NCBI GenBank assembly: GCA_002491165.1
Contig: DKVK01000022.1
Location: forward strand, 1 to 56,969
DNA from: Porphyromonadaceae bacterium UBA7180
GTDB lineage: Bacteria > Bacteroidota > Bacteroidia > Bacteroidales > Muribaculaceae
Direction: 5' to 3'
Length of the DNA: 56,969 nt
Position 1 is the stretch's first letter. Each line of letters begins with the position of its first letter. The position numbers and the translations under genes are program-made. This document shows, piece after piece, positions 50,107 through 56,969 of this stretch. Under the pieces are notes generated by a model that had not been told where the DNA came from, searched no databases, and was given only the letters and a program-made list of their open reading frames with translations.

Positions 50107-51177
50107 TCAGGTACGTGTGATTTTCTCGGGAGAGAGTTTCTTCACTTCGGGGTCGAACTCCTTCATTGCAGCAAGGAGCCGGTCGTAGCACCGTTTGAGG
50201 CGCCCTTCCTGTTCCCCCTCGCGGTATTCGCCGCCGGCCGCCATTATGTGGCCTCCGCCGCTGAAGTATTTCGAGCAGATGCGGTTCACCGGGAATCCGT
50301 CCACGCTGCGTGCCGACACCTTGACCATCCCTTCCTCTTCGCGCAGGAAAAAGGAGTAGACAACGCCTCGTATTTTCAGCGGTATGTTGACCAGTCCCTC
50401 GCTGTCGCCGCGCTCGTAGCCGAAGCGTTTCTGCTCGTCGAGCGTTATGGTGATTACGGCGGCATGGTGTTGCGGGAACACTTCCAACTTGTCGTTGAGG
50501 GCGTATGCCTGGAGCCGCAGCGAGTCGTAAGAAACCAATTCGAGCGCCTGGCGTACTATGGTAGGTTTATCCACCCCCTTCTCAAGAAGACGCATCAGTA
50601 TCTCGTAGGTCTCCGGATTGCTGCAGTTCACCGAGAAGTTGCGCGTATCGGTAATGATGCCGGTGCAGATGCAGGTGGCGGCATCGCGGTCCATCTCTCC
50701 GTAAAGGCCGAGTGCCGCTATGAGGCGGAAGGCAAGCTCCGAGGCCGACGACATCTCCGGGAAGGAGAATGTAAGGTCGCAGAAACTGTCCGGTCCCTCA
50801 TGGTGGTCTACCATCACCTTTTTAGCCTTTGAACCTGTAATGGCCGGAGCCAGCGCGTCCTGCCGCGACGGGGTATTGAAATCGCAGCAGAAGATGAGGT
50901 CGGCTCCGTCGATTAGCTTCGTGGCGTAGTCAGGATATTTGGTGGCCGGGACGAGGTCCTTCATTCCGGGGAGAAAGTTGAGCGAACGCGGCGGCATGTC
51001 GGGAGTCACCACGGCGGTGTGTTTGCCAAGGGACGAAAGAAGATGCGACAGCCCGAGCGTGCAACCCACGGCGTCGCCGTCAGGCCGCACATGGCACGTC
51101 AGCACTATGTTCTGGGCGCCTTCTATCAGCCCGCGCAGCTTCCTGATGTCCTTGTTGTCGAAGATTTTATTATCCAT
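50107..51177 (-). CDS. nrnA: DHH phosphoesterase, NrnA-type
   Basis: A 356-residue bifunctional oligoribonuclease and PAP phosphatase-like enzyme of the DHH family. The metal residues are His29, Asp33 and Asp35 (HVRPDGDAVG), Asp99 (CCDFN), the DHH triad Asp124-His125-His126, and a later DHHA1 domain with GGGHIMAAGGEY. It degrades 2-5-nt RNA fragments and may hydrolyse 3'-phosphoadenosine 5'-phosphate. It is the first gene of the nrnA-DUF4827-glmM unit and is divergent from mazG. Confidence 0.92.
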   Translation of the reverse strand: MDNKIFDNKDIRKLRGLIEGAQNIVLTCHVRPDGDAVGCTLGLSHLLSSLGKHTAVVTPDMPPRSLNFLPGMKDLVPATKYPDYATKLIDGADLIFCCDFNTPSRQDALAPAITGSKAKKVMVDHHEGPDSFCDLTFSFPEMSSASELAFRLIAALGLYGEMDRDAATCICTGIITDTRNFSVNCSNPETYEILMRLLEKGVDKPTIVRQALELVSYDSLRLQAYALNDKLEVFPQHHAAVITITLDEQKRFGYERGDSEGLVNIPLKIRGVVYSFFLREEEGMVKVSARSVDGFPVNRICSKYFSGGGHIMAAGGEYREGEQEGRLKRCYDRLLAAMKEFDPEVKKLSPEKITRT

Positions 51178-51194
51178 ATTTTAATTTCAACTTA

Positions 51195-51233
51195 CAAAGA
51201 TAGCTAAAAAATCAGATATTCTGACTAACTTTG
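51195..51233. promoter_or_regulatory. Overlapping divergent promoter region for nrnA and mazG
   Basis: Minus-strand TATCTTTG (51202-51195) for nrnA and plus-strand TAACTTTG (51226-51233) for mazG both fit TAnnTTTG. Neither has an exact TTTG at -33. The two elements are 23 bases apart. Confidence 0.4.
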
Positions 51234-51292
51234 CCTAAAATTTACGACAAAAAATATATCAGACCTCTGTTATACATATAATATACCGAAAT

Positions 51293-52078
51293 ATGAATAC
51301 ACGTGAAGAAAAATTGCAAGCCTTCGGTCGGCTCCTCGACATCTTGGACACTCTGCGGGTAAAGTGCCCCTGGGACGCCAAGCAGACCAACGAATCGTTG
51401 CGACCCAACTCCATCGAAGAGGTTTTCGAACTCGCCGACGCACTGGCAAAGGATGACGTTCCCAACATCCGCAAGGAGCTCGGCGACGTGTTGCTGCACG
51501 TGATTTTCTATGCCAAGATAGCTTCCGAAAAGGAGCAATTCGACATCGCCGATGTCTGCAACTCTCTGTGCGACAAACTCATATACCGCCATCCCCACAT
51601 CTACGGAAACGTGAAGGCCGACGACGCCGACCAGGTTATACGCAACTGGGAGGAACTCAAGCTCCGCGAAAAAGGTGGCAACAAGACGGTGCTCGGCGGT
51701 GTCCCCGACGCCCTGCCCGCCCTCATCAAGGCCGACCGCATACAGGAAAAGGCCGCAAACGTGGGGTTCGACTGGGAGGAACGCTCGCAGGTCTGGGACA
51801 AGGTGAAGGAGGAAGTCTCCGAAGTGCAGGCCGAAATAGACGGTGAAAACCCCGAAGGGATGAAGGAGGAGTTCGGCGACCTGCTCTTCTCTGTGGTAAA
51901 CGCGGCACGTCTCTACGGAGTGAACCCCGAGAACGCCCTCGACCACACCAACCGCAAATTCATACGCCGCTTCAACTTCCTGGAAAAGAGAGCAAAGGAA
52001 ATGGGCAAATCCCTCAAGGAGATGACTCTCGGCGAGATGGACGAAATCTGGGAACAGGCCAAAAAAATTGACGGATGA
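51293..52078 (+). CDS. mazG: Nucleoside triphosphate pyrophosphohydrolase MazG
   Basis: MazG hydrolyses (d)NTPs to monophosphates and pyrophosphate, removing damaged or excess nucleotides. The 261-residue protein carries the tandem MazG pattern: in each half an EExxE...ExxD metal site is seen (SIEEVFELADAL ... IRKELGDVLLHVIF, then VKEEVSEVQAEI ... EEFGDLLFSVVNAAR). The first gene of a plus-strand run; its stop overlaps the start of topB (ATGA). Confidence 0.93.
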   Translation: MNTREEKLQAFGRLLDILDTLRVKCPWDAKQTNESLRPNSIEEVFELADALAKDDVPNIRKELGDVLLHVIFYAKIASEKEQFDIADVCNSLCDKLIYRHPHIYGNVKADDADQVIRNWEELKLREKGGNKTVLGGVPDALPALIKADRIQEKAANVGFDWEERSQVWDKVKEEVSEVQAEIDGENPEGMKEEFGDLLFSVVNAARLYGVNPENALDHTNRKFIRRFNFLEKRAKEMGKSLKEMTLGEMDEIWEQAKKIDG

Positions 52079-53928
52079 TTCTCTGCATTACCGAGAAACC
52101 GAGTGTTGGCCGCGACATAGCCTCTATCCTCGGTGCCGCCTCGCGCCACGACGGCTACTTCGAGGGAAACGGCTACTGCGTGACATGGACTTTCGGGCAC
52201 CTCTGCTGCCTGAAGGAGCCGCACGACTATACCCCGATGTGGAAGCGGTGGGCTCTCGGAAGCATCCCAATGATTCCTCCCAAGTTCGGAATTAAACTCA
52301 TTGAAGACGAGGGGATTAAACGGCAGTTCTCGGTAATCTCCCAATTGGTGGAACAGAGCGACGAGGTGATAAACTGCGGCGATGCCGGGCAGGAGGGGGA
52401 GCTCATACAGCGTTGGGTGCTCCAGCTTGCCAAATGCAACAAGCCGATGAAGCGCCTGTGGATAAGCTCACTTACCGACGAGGCCATACGCGAGGGATTC
52501 CGCAACCTCCGTCCCGCCTCCGACTTCGACTCGCTCTACACCGCCGGCCTGTGCCGCGCCATCGGCGACTGGGTCCTGGGCATCAACGCAACGCGCCTGT
52601 ACACACTGAAATACTCTCCCGGCCGAGGAAACATCCTCTCCATAGGCCGGGTGCAGACCCCTACCCTCGCCCTCATTGTTCAACGCCAGCAGGAGATTGA
52701 AAACTTCGTGCCGAAGACCACATACGAGCTGCGCACCATGTACCGCGACACGCTTTTCACCGGCACCGGAAAAGTCTACGAGACGCAGGAGAAGGCACAG
52801 GAAGCCATCGAGAAGTTCAAGGATGAGCCCTTCACCGTTACCGATGTTCAGAAGAAGAGAGGGAAAGAGAATCCGCCGCGCCTCTTCGACCTGACGTCGC
52901 TACAGGTGGAGTGCAACAAGAAGTTCGGGCTCGGCGCCGACGCCACGCTGAAGACCATCCAGAGCCTTTACGAGAAGAAGGTCACCACCTATCCCCGCGT
53001 GGACACCACGTACCTTACGGACGACATCTACCCCAAGTGCGGCTACATCCTCAACTCGCTGAACGGCTATACCGACCTCCTTACGCCACTGCGCGGTTCA
53101 AGGCTACGCAAAAGCAAGAAGGTGTTCGACAATAACAAAGTCACCGACCACCATGCCATTATCCCTACAGGGCAGCCGCTGCCCCCGCTCTCGGAAACCG
53201 AAGCACGGGTCTTCGACATAATAGCGCGCCGATTCATCTCCGTTTTCTACCCCGACTGCACCTTCGAGCAGACAACCGTAAAGGGGAAAGCGGGTAAATT
53301 CGACTTCAAGACCTCCGGGAAGGTGATTCTCGAGGAGGGATGGAAAGCCGTCTATAACCACGACAAGAAGGCTACGGATAATGACGACGATAAGAACACT
53401 ATCCTCCCGCAGTTCACCGTCGGGGAATCGGGTCCACACACTCCCCGCATAGCCCCGAAGACCACCCAGCCGCCGAAGTATTACACCGAGGGGACCTTGC
53501 TGAAAGCCATGGAGACAGCCGGTGCCAACGTGGAGGAAGAGGAGCTTCGAGAAGCACTGAAAGCCAACGGCATAGGACGCCCGTCAACACGTGCAGCAAT
53601 TATAGAGGTGTTGTACCGCCGGGGATATATCGAGAGCAAACGGAAGAGCATCCGCGCCACCGAGGCCGGCATTAACCTCATCGCCACTATCCGCGACGAA
53701 CTGCTCAAAAGCGCGAAACTTACCGGCATCTGGGAGGGGAAACTGCGCCAGATAGAGCGCGGAAGTTACGACGCAAAGACCTTCCTCGACCAACTGAAAA
53801 CCATGGTGAAGGAACTCTCGCTCACCGTGCTGCGCGATAACTCCAATATCCGCATCGAGGCACAGCAGGCTCCGCAGAAAACAGCCAAACCTGCGGCTAA
53901 GAAGCCAGACAACCAAAAGAGTAAATAA
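52075..53928 (+). CDS. topB: DNA topoisomerase III
   Basis: A type IA topoisomerase of 617 residues that relaxes or decatenates DNA through a covalent tyrosine link. It has the Toprim domain with Glu7 and Asp103 (NCGDAGQEGEL), the catalytic Tyr306 in VTTYPRVDT and the SIGRVQTPTLALI segment. DAGQEGEL, rather than the E. coli DPDREG, is the usual form in Bacteroidetes and Firmicutes relatives. There is no zinc-ribbon C-terminus. It is translated in coupling with mazG and is followed directly by the Cys-rich peptide gene. Confidence 0.92.
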   Translation: MILCITEKPSVGRDIASILGAASRHDGYFEGNGYCVTWTFGHLCCLKEPHDYTPMWKRWALGSIPMIPPKFGIKLIEDEGIKRQFSVISQLVEQSDEVINCGDAGQEGELIQRWVLQLAKCNKPMKRLWISSLTDEAIREGFRNLRPASDFDSLYTAGLCRAIGDWVLGINATRLYTLKYSPGRGNILSIGRVQTPTLALIVQRQQEIENFVPKTTYELRTMYRDTLFTGTGKVYETQEKAQEAIEKFKDEPFTVTDVQKKRGKENPPRLFDLTSLQVECNKKFGLGADATLKTIQSLYEKKVTTYPRVDTTYLTDDIYPKCGYILNSLNGYTDLLTPLRGSRLRKSKKVFDNNKVTDHHAIIPTGQPLPPLSETEARVFDIIARRFISVFYPDCTFEQTTVKGKAGKFDFKTSGKVILEEGWKAVYNHDKKATDNDDDKNTILPQFTVGESGPHTPRIAPKTTQPPKYYTEGTLLKAMETAGANVEEEELREALKANGIGRPSTRAAIIEVLYRRGYIESKRKSIRATEAGINLIATIRDELLKSAKLTGIWEGKLRQIERGSYDAKTFLDQLKTMVKELSLTVLRDNSNIRIEAQQAPQKTAKPAAKKPDNQKSK

Positions 53929-54141
53929 ATGGACAGTAATCTCCTGATACAATACATAGTGACCGGCGTGCTGGTCCTCGCCGCCCTCATCTGGATAATA
54001 GTAAAATTTGTAAAAATGGCCAAAGGAAAGACGTCCGGGTGTCCCGGATGCGCCCTCTCCGAACGCTGTACAAAGCCCGAAAAATCCCGCAAGCAGAAGA
54101 AATCCTGCTGCTCCTCAGGCACCGACAAACCGTGCCCGTAA
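53929..54141 (+). CDS. FeoB-associated Cys-rich membrane protein-like
   Basis: A 70-residue protein: membrane segment at about residues 9-30 (YIVTGVLVLAALIWIIVKFV), a basic stretch, and seven cysteines in the C-terminal part (GCPGCALSERCTKPEK ... KSCCSSGTDKPCP). This is the layout of FeoB-associated Cys-rich (FeoC-like) membrane proteins. No feoA or feoB gene is present within the window. The ATG directly follows the topB stop, so it is probably cotranscribed. Confidence 0.75.
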   Translation: MDSNLLIQYIVTGVLVLAALIWIIVKFVKMAKGKTSGCPGCALSERCTKPEKSRKQKKSCCSSGTDKPCP

Positions 54142-54183
54142 GGACGCCAAAAAAATGCCCACGGCGTCTTAGCTAAATAGCTA
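54141..54183 (+). other. Hairpin and TAGCTA direct repeat upstream of the polymerase gene
   Basis: Bases 54141-54148 pair with 54163-54170 (8 pairs, one G-U, 14-base loop). TAGCTA-AA-TAGCTA follows at 54170-54183, and each half is itself a palindrome. The ATG of the polymerase gene is 68 bases further on. It could be a regulator site or part of a terminator. Confidence 0.4.
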
Positions 54184-54250
54184 TGCCGGCAATTCCGTGA
54201 CCCTAAAGTCCTTTCAGCCCTTATTTCCCCGAAAGAAATCCCTGACCCTC

Positions 54251-55738
54251 ATGGACACTCGGCGACAATACATAGCCATTGACCTGAAAAGCTTCTACGC
54301 ATCGGTGGAATGTGTGGAACGCGGTCTCGACCCGCTCGACACTTGCCTTGTGGTCGCCGACGCGTCGCGCACCGAAAAGACCATCTGCCTTGCCGTCTCC
54401 CCCGCTTTGAAGCAGTACGGCACCGGTGGTCGCCCACGCTTGTTCGAGGTCATTCAAAAAGTCGGGGAAGCCAATACACGCCGCGGCCGCCAGGGAAAAA
54501 GTTATTCCAAAACTGTCCTTGACAAGCATCCGGAACTCGCGATAGACTACCTCGTGGCGCCGCCGAGAATGGCCCGTTACATTGAATACAGTACCCGCAT
54601 TTACAAAATCTACCTACGCTACATAGCCCCCGAAGACATACACGTCTATTCCATCGACGAGGTATTCATCGACGTGACCTCCTACCTCAAGACCTACGGA
54701 CTGACGCCTCACGAGCTGGCCATAAAGATGATTCGCGAAGTGCTCCGGGAAACCGGAATCACGGCCACGGCAGGAATAGGCACAAACTTGTATCTCTGCA
54801 AGATAGCGATGGATATAGTGGCCAAGAAAATGCCGCCCGACAGGGATGGCGTGCGAATAGCCGAACTCGACGAGATGAGCTACCGCCACAAATTGTGGGA
54901 CCATCTTCCGCTCACGGATTTCTGGCGCGTCGGCCGGGGCATAGCCGAAAAACTCGCCCCGTTCGGCATTCTCACAATGGGCGACATAGCGCGCTGTTCC
55001 CTGCGCAACGAGGATTTGCTTTACCAACTCTTCGGAGTGAACGCGGAGTTGCTCATCGACCACGCCTGGGGCTGGGAACCGGTGACAATGGATTTGGTGA
55101 AATCTTATCGCCCTGAAACCAAAAGCATCAGCAGCGGCCAGGTCTTGCAATGCCCGTACGAGTGGTATAAGGCACGCAATGTGGTGCTCGAAATGGCCGA
55201 CAGCGTTTCGCTCGAACTCATCGACAAACGGCTCGTAACCGACCAGCTCGTCCTCACCGTAGGCTACGACATAGAGTCGCTGACCGACCCCGCCATCCGC
55301 TCCCGCTACAAAGGGAAGATAACCACCGACTATTACGGACGCCGCGTTCCCGCACATTCCCACGGAACAATTAACCTCGATAAGCCCACATCATCGGCAA
55401 ATATCCTTATAGCGAAAACAGCCGAACTCTTCGACCGCATAATAAATCCCTTCCTTCTTGTGCGCCGACTGACTTTGTCCATCAACCATCTCGTTGGCGA
55501 AGAGCAATCAAAAGCCCGGTGCCGTACCGTGCAGCTCGACCTTTTCACCGATTACGAGGAAATGAAAAGCCGCCAAAAGGCTGAGAAAGAAGCACTTGCC
55601 CGCGAACGTCGCCGGCAGGAAGCCATTCTTAACATCAAGAAGAGTTTCGGCAAAAACGCCATACTGAAAGGGCTGAATTACTCAGACGGCGCCACGCAAC
55701 GCGAACGCAACAAGCAGATAGGAGGCCACCATGAGTAA
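54251..55738 (+). CDS. Y-family DNA polymerase, UvrX/UmuC-like
   Basis: A 495-residue translesion polymerase. Catalytic acidic residues are Asp11 (IAIDLKSFYASVE) and Asp136-Glu137 (VYSIDEVFIDV). The little-finger region follows at about 250-420. The closest style is the Firmicutes UvrX/YqjW group, which also comes with a YolD-like partner as here. The ATG at 54251 is preferred over an in-frame GTG at 54197. It overlaps the next gene by 8 bases. It probably copies past damage; SOS regulation is not proven by any site I can see. Confidence 0.87.
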   Translation: MDTRRQYIAIDLKSFYASVECVERGLDPLDTCLVVADASRTEKTICLAVSPALKQYGTGGRPRLFEVIQKVGEANTRRGRQGKSYSKTVLDKHPELAIDYLVAPPRMARYIEYSTRIYKIYLRYIAPEDIHVYSIDEVFIDVTSYLKTYGLTPHELAIKMIREVLRETGITATAGIGTNLYLCKIAMDIVAKKMPPDRDGVRIAELDEMSYRHKLWDHLPLTDFWRVGRGIAEKLAPFGILTMGDIARCSLRNEDLLYQLFGVNAELLIDHAWGWEPVTMDLVKSYRPETKSISSGQVLQCPYEWYKARNVVLEMADSVSLELIDKRLVTDQLVLTVGYDIESLTDPAIRSRYKGKITTDYYGRRVPAHSHGTINLDKPTSSANILIAKTAELFDRIINPFLLVRRLTLSINHLVGEEQSKARCRTVQLDLFTDYEEMKSRQKAEKEALARERRRQEAILNIKKSFGKNAILKGLNYSDGATQRERNKQIGGHHE

Positions 55739-56144
55739 GTACGACGACATAATCAATCTTCCCCACCACGTAAGCGAGACGCGCACCCCGATGCCAATGG
55801 AAAACCGTGCGGCACAGTTCGCCCCCTTCGCCGCCCTCACCGGCCACGACGACGCCATAGCCGAAACGGCGCGCCTAACGTCCGCCAAGCATGAACTCTC
55901 CCCCGCCGAATCGGAGAAACTATCCCGCAAATTGCACTATGCCCTTGAAAAAGAGGCCGTCATAACAATTACTCATTTCCAACCCGATGCGCTAAAGCAT
56001 GGAGGATGTTACAAACAAATCTGCGGGAAGATTAAGAAAATAGACCCGACGGATGGTTTGCTCATTCTTCCCGACCGACGTACAATTCCGCTTGCATACA
56101 TAGCCCATATAGAAGGCCACGTCTTCGACGATACGGATTTCTGA
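55731..56144 (+). CDS. YolD-like family protein
   Basis: A 137-residue protein beginning MSKYDDIINLPHHVSETRTPMPMENRAAQFAPFAALTGHDDAIAETARLT, which is the pattern of YolD-like proteins paired with UvrX-type polymerases in Firmicutes. The C-terminal half (GGCYKQICGKIKKIDPTDGLLILPDRRTIPLAYIAHIEG) is the small strand-rich domain of the family. Its role is thought to be to regulate the neighbouring polymerase. It overlaps that gene by 8 bases, so the pair is translationally coupled. Confidence 0.82.
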   Translation: MSKYDDIINLPHHVSETRTPMPMENRAAQFAPFAALTGHDDAIAETARLTSAKHELSPAESEKLSRKLHYALEKEAVITITHFQPDALKHGGCYKQICGKIKKIDPTDGLLILPDRRTIPLAYIAHIEGHVFDDTDF

Positions 56145-56146
56145 CA

Positions 56147-56914
56147 TCACTGCCCTTTCAAGTCGAGAGCAATTTCTACGGGGCAGTGGTCGGAGCCGGT
56201 TATGTCGCGGAGGATTTTGGCTTCCTTTAGCGCGGGCAGGAGTTTGCGGCTCAGCAGGAAATAGTCCACTCGCCAGCCTCGGTTGCGCTGCCGGCTTTGC
56301 CTCATGTAGCTCCACCATGAGTACTGTCCCTCGGCGTCGGGATTGAAGTGGCGGAAGGTGTCCACGAATCCGCTTCCGAGAAGTTGCGAGAATGTGTCGC
56401 GTTCCTCGTCGGTAGAACCGGCGAGGCCTCGGTCTTTGGCCGGTTCCGAAAGGTCGAGGTCAGAGATGGCCACGTTGAAATCGCCGCATATTATCACCGG
56501 CTTCTTGCGGTCGAGTGCCGTGACATATTCCATAAAAGCGCGGTCCCACTCTTGCCGGTAAGCGAGGCGCGCGAGTCCCATCTGAGAGTTCGGGGTGTAG
56601 ACGTTCACCAGAAAAAACTCCTCGGCTTCGAGGGTGATGACGCGCCCTTCGCGGTCATGCTCCTCTATTCCCATGCCATAGCTGACGTCGATAGGTTTAC
56701 GGCGCGCGAAGATAGCCGTTCCGGAGTAACCCTTCCGCTCGGCATAGTTCCAGAACGACTCGTAGCCCGGAAATTCGAGGTTGAAAACGCCGGGACTTAG
56801 CTTCGTCTCCTGAAGGCAGAAATAATCTGCGTCGAGCTGCTCGAAAATCTCCGGAAACCCTTTTTTGCAGACGGCGCGTAGCCCGTTGACATTCCATGAA
56901 ATAAACTTTGTCAT
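56147..56914 (-). CDS. xth: Exodeoxyribonuclease III
   Basis: ExoIII is an AP endonuclease and 3' exonuclease in base excision repair. The 255-residue protein shows the EEP-fold signatures in order: ISWNVNGLRAV (residues 4-14), LQETKLSPG with the catalytic Glu, ICGDFNVAISDLDLSEP (Asp and Asn) and GSDHCPVEIALD with the active-site Asp-His at the end. Convergent with the YolD-like gene, with only 2 bases between the stop codons. Confidence 0.95.
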   Translation of the reverse strand: MTKFISWNVNGLRAVCKKGFPEIFEQLDADYFCLQETKLSPGVFNLEFPGYESFWNYAERKGYSGTAIFARRKPIDVSYGMGIEEHDREGRVITLEAEEFFLVNVYTPNSQMGLARLAYRQEWDRAFMEYVTALDRKKPVIICGDFNVAISDLDLSEPAKDRGLAGSTDEERDTFSQLLGSGFVDTFRHFNPDAEGQYSWWSYMRQSRQRNRGWRVDYFLLSRKLLPALKEAKILRDITGSDHCPVEIALDLKGQ

Positions 56915-56969
56915 ATCACTATACTTAATGGCCGTAAAGAGATATCTATAGTACTCCCCGTTTTTCGAC

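Noticed and set aside
1..56969. CRISPR arrays, tRNA or rRNA genes
   Set aside because: No regularly spaced direct repeats of the right size and no cloverleaf-like or rRNA-like segments were noticed by eye. A tRNAscan or Infernal run was not possible.

Overview
The window looks like chromosome of a gut-type Bacteroidales bacterium, and Muribaculaceae or a close relative is my best guess. This rests on the gene content: serine palmitoyltransferase, short SerA next to SerC, the full MoxR-DUF58-Bat cluster, the Bacteroidetes families DUF4290, DUF4827 and DUF5686, a pRiA4b ORF-3-like protein and a T9SS-like C-terminal tail. It also rests on repeated upstream matches to the Bacteroidetes promoter pattern (TTTG, 18-20 bases, TAnnTTTG). 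I see no rRNA, tRNA, CRISPR array, integrase or transposase.

Layout. 0-7 kb: an unknown membrane protein, a pRiA4b-like protein, spt (sphingolipid synthesis), serA and serC, then an unknown plus-strand membrane protein. 7.2-13.8 kb: a minus-strand block of DUF4290, murA, rimM, a small conserved protein, an OmpA-like protein and a TPR protein, preceded by tsaB and an FAD oxidoreductase. 14-17.2 kb: a secreted protein with a sorting-like tail, a VWA protein and a NrtR-type Nudix regulator with two upstream operator-like palindromes. 17.5-28.4 kb: M16 peptidase, RhlE-type helicase with an upstream unknown membrane protein, a DUF5686 outer-membrane barrel, CYTH and SRPBCC proteins, a candidate small RNA and a PepSY-like protein. 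28.4-32.5 kb: mutS2, a universal stress protein and a small HTH protein. 32.7-42.6 kb: the MoxR-DUF58-BatA/B/C/D/E cluster with an additional BatD-like paralogue. 42.8-51.2 kb: thiL, pnp, lpxK, sppA, glmM, DUF4827 and nrnA. 51.3-56.9 kb: plus-strand mazG, topB, a Cys-rich membrane peptide, a Y-family polymerase and a YolD-like partner, convergent with exonuclease III.

How the parts fit. Most of the window is core physiology: envelope precursors (murA, glmM, lpxK, spt), RNA modification (rimM, tsaB), amino-acid and cofactor supply, and envelope quality control (M16, sppA, Bat). The parts most worth a second look are non-coding: the autoregulated Nudix-VWA unit, the candidate ~90-nt RNA at about 27.76-27.85 kb, and a family of dispersed hairpin repeats, one of which lies inside a coding sequence. 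The mazG-topB-polY-yolD run also stands out as a possible DNA-maintenance unit. All family calls are from reading the translated sequence; no database search was run.
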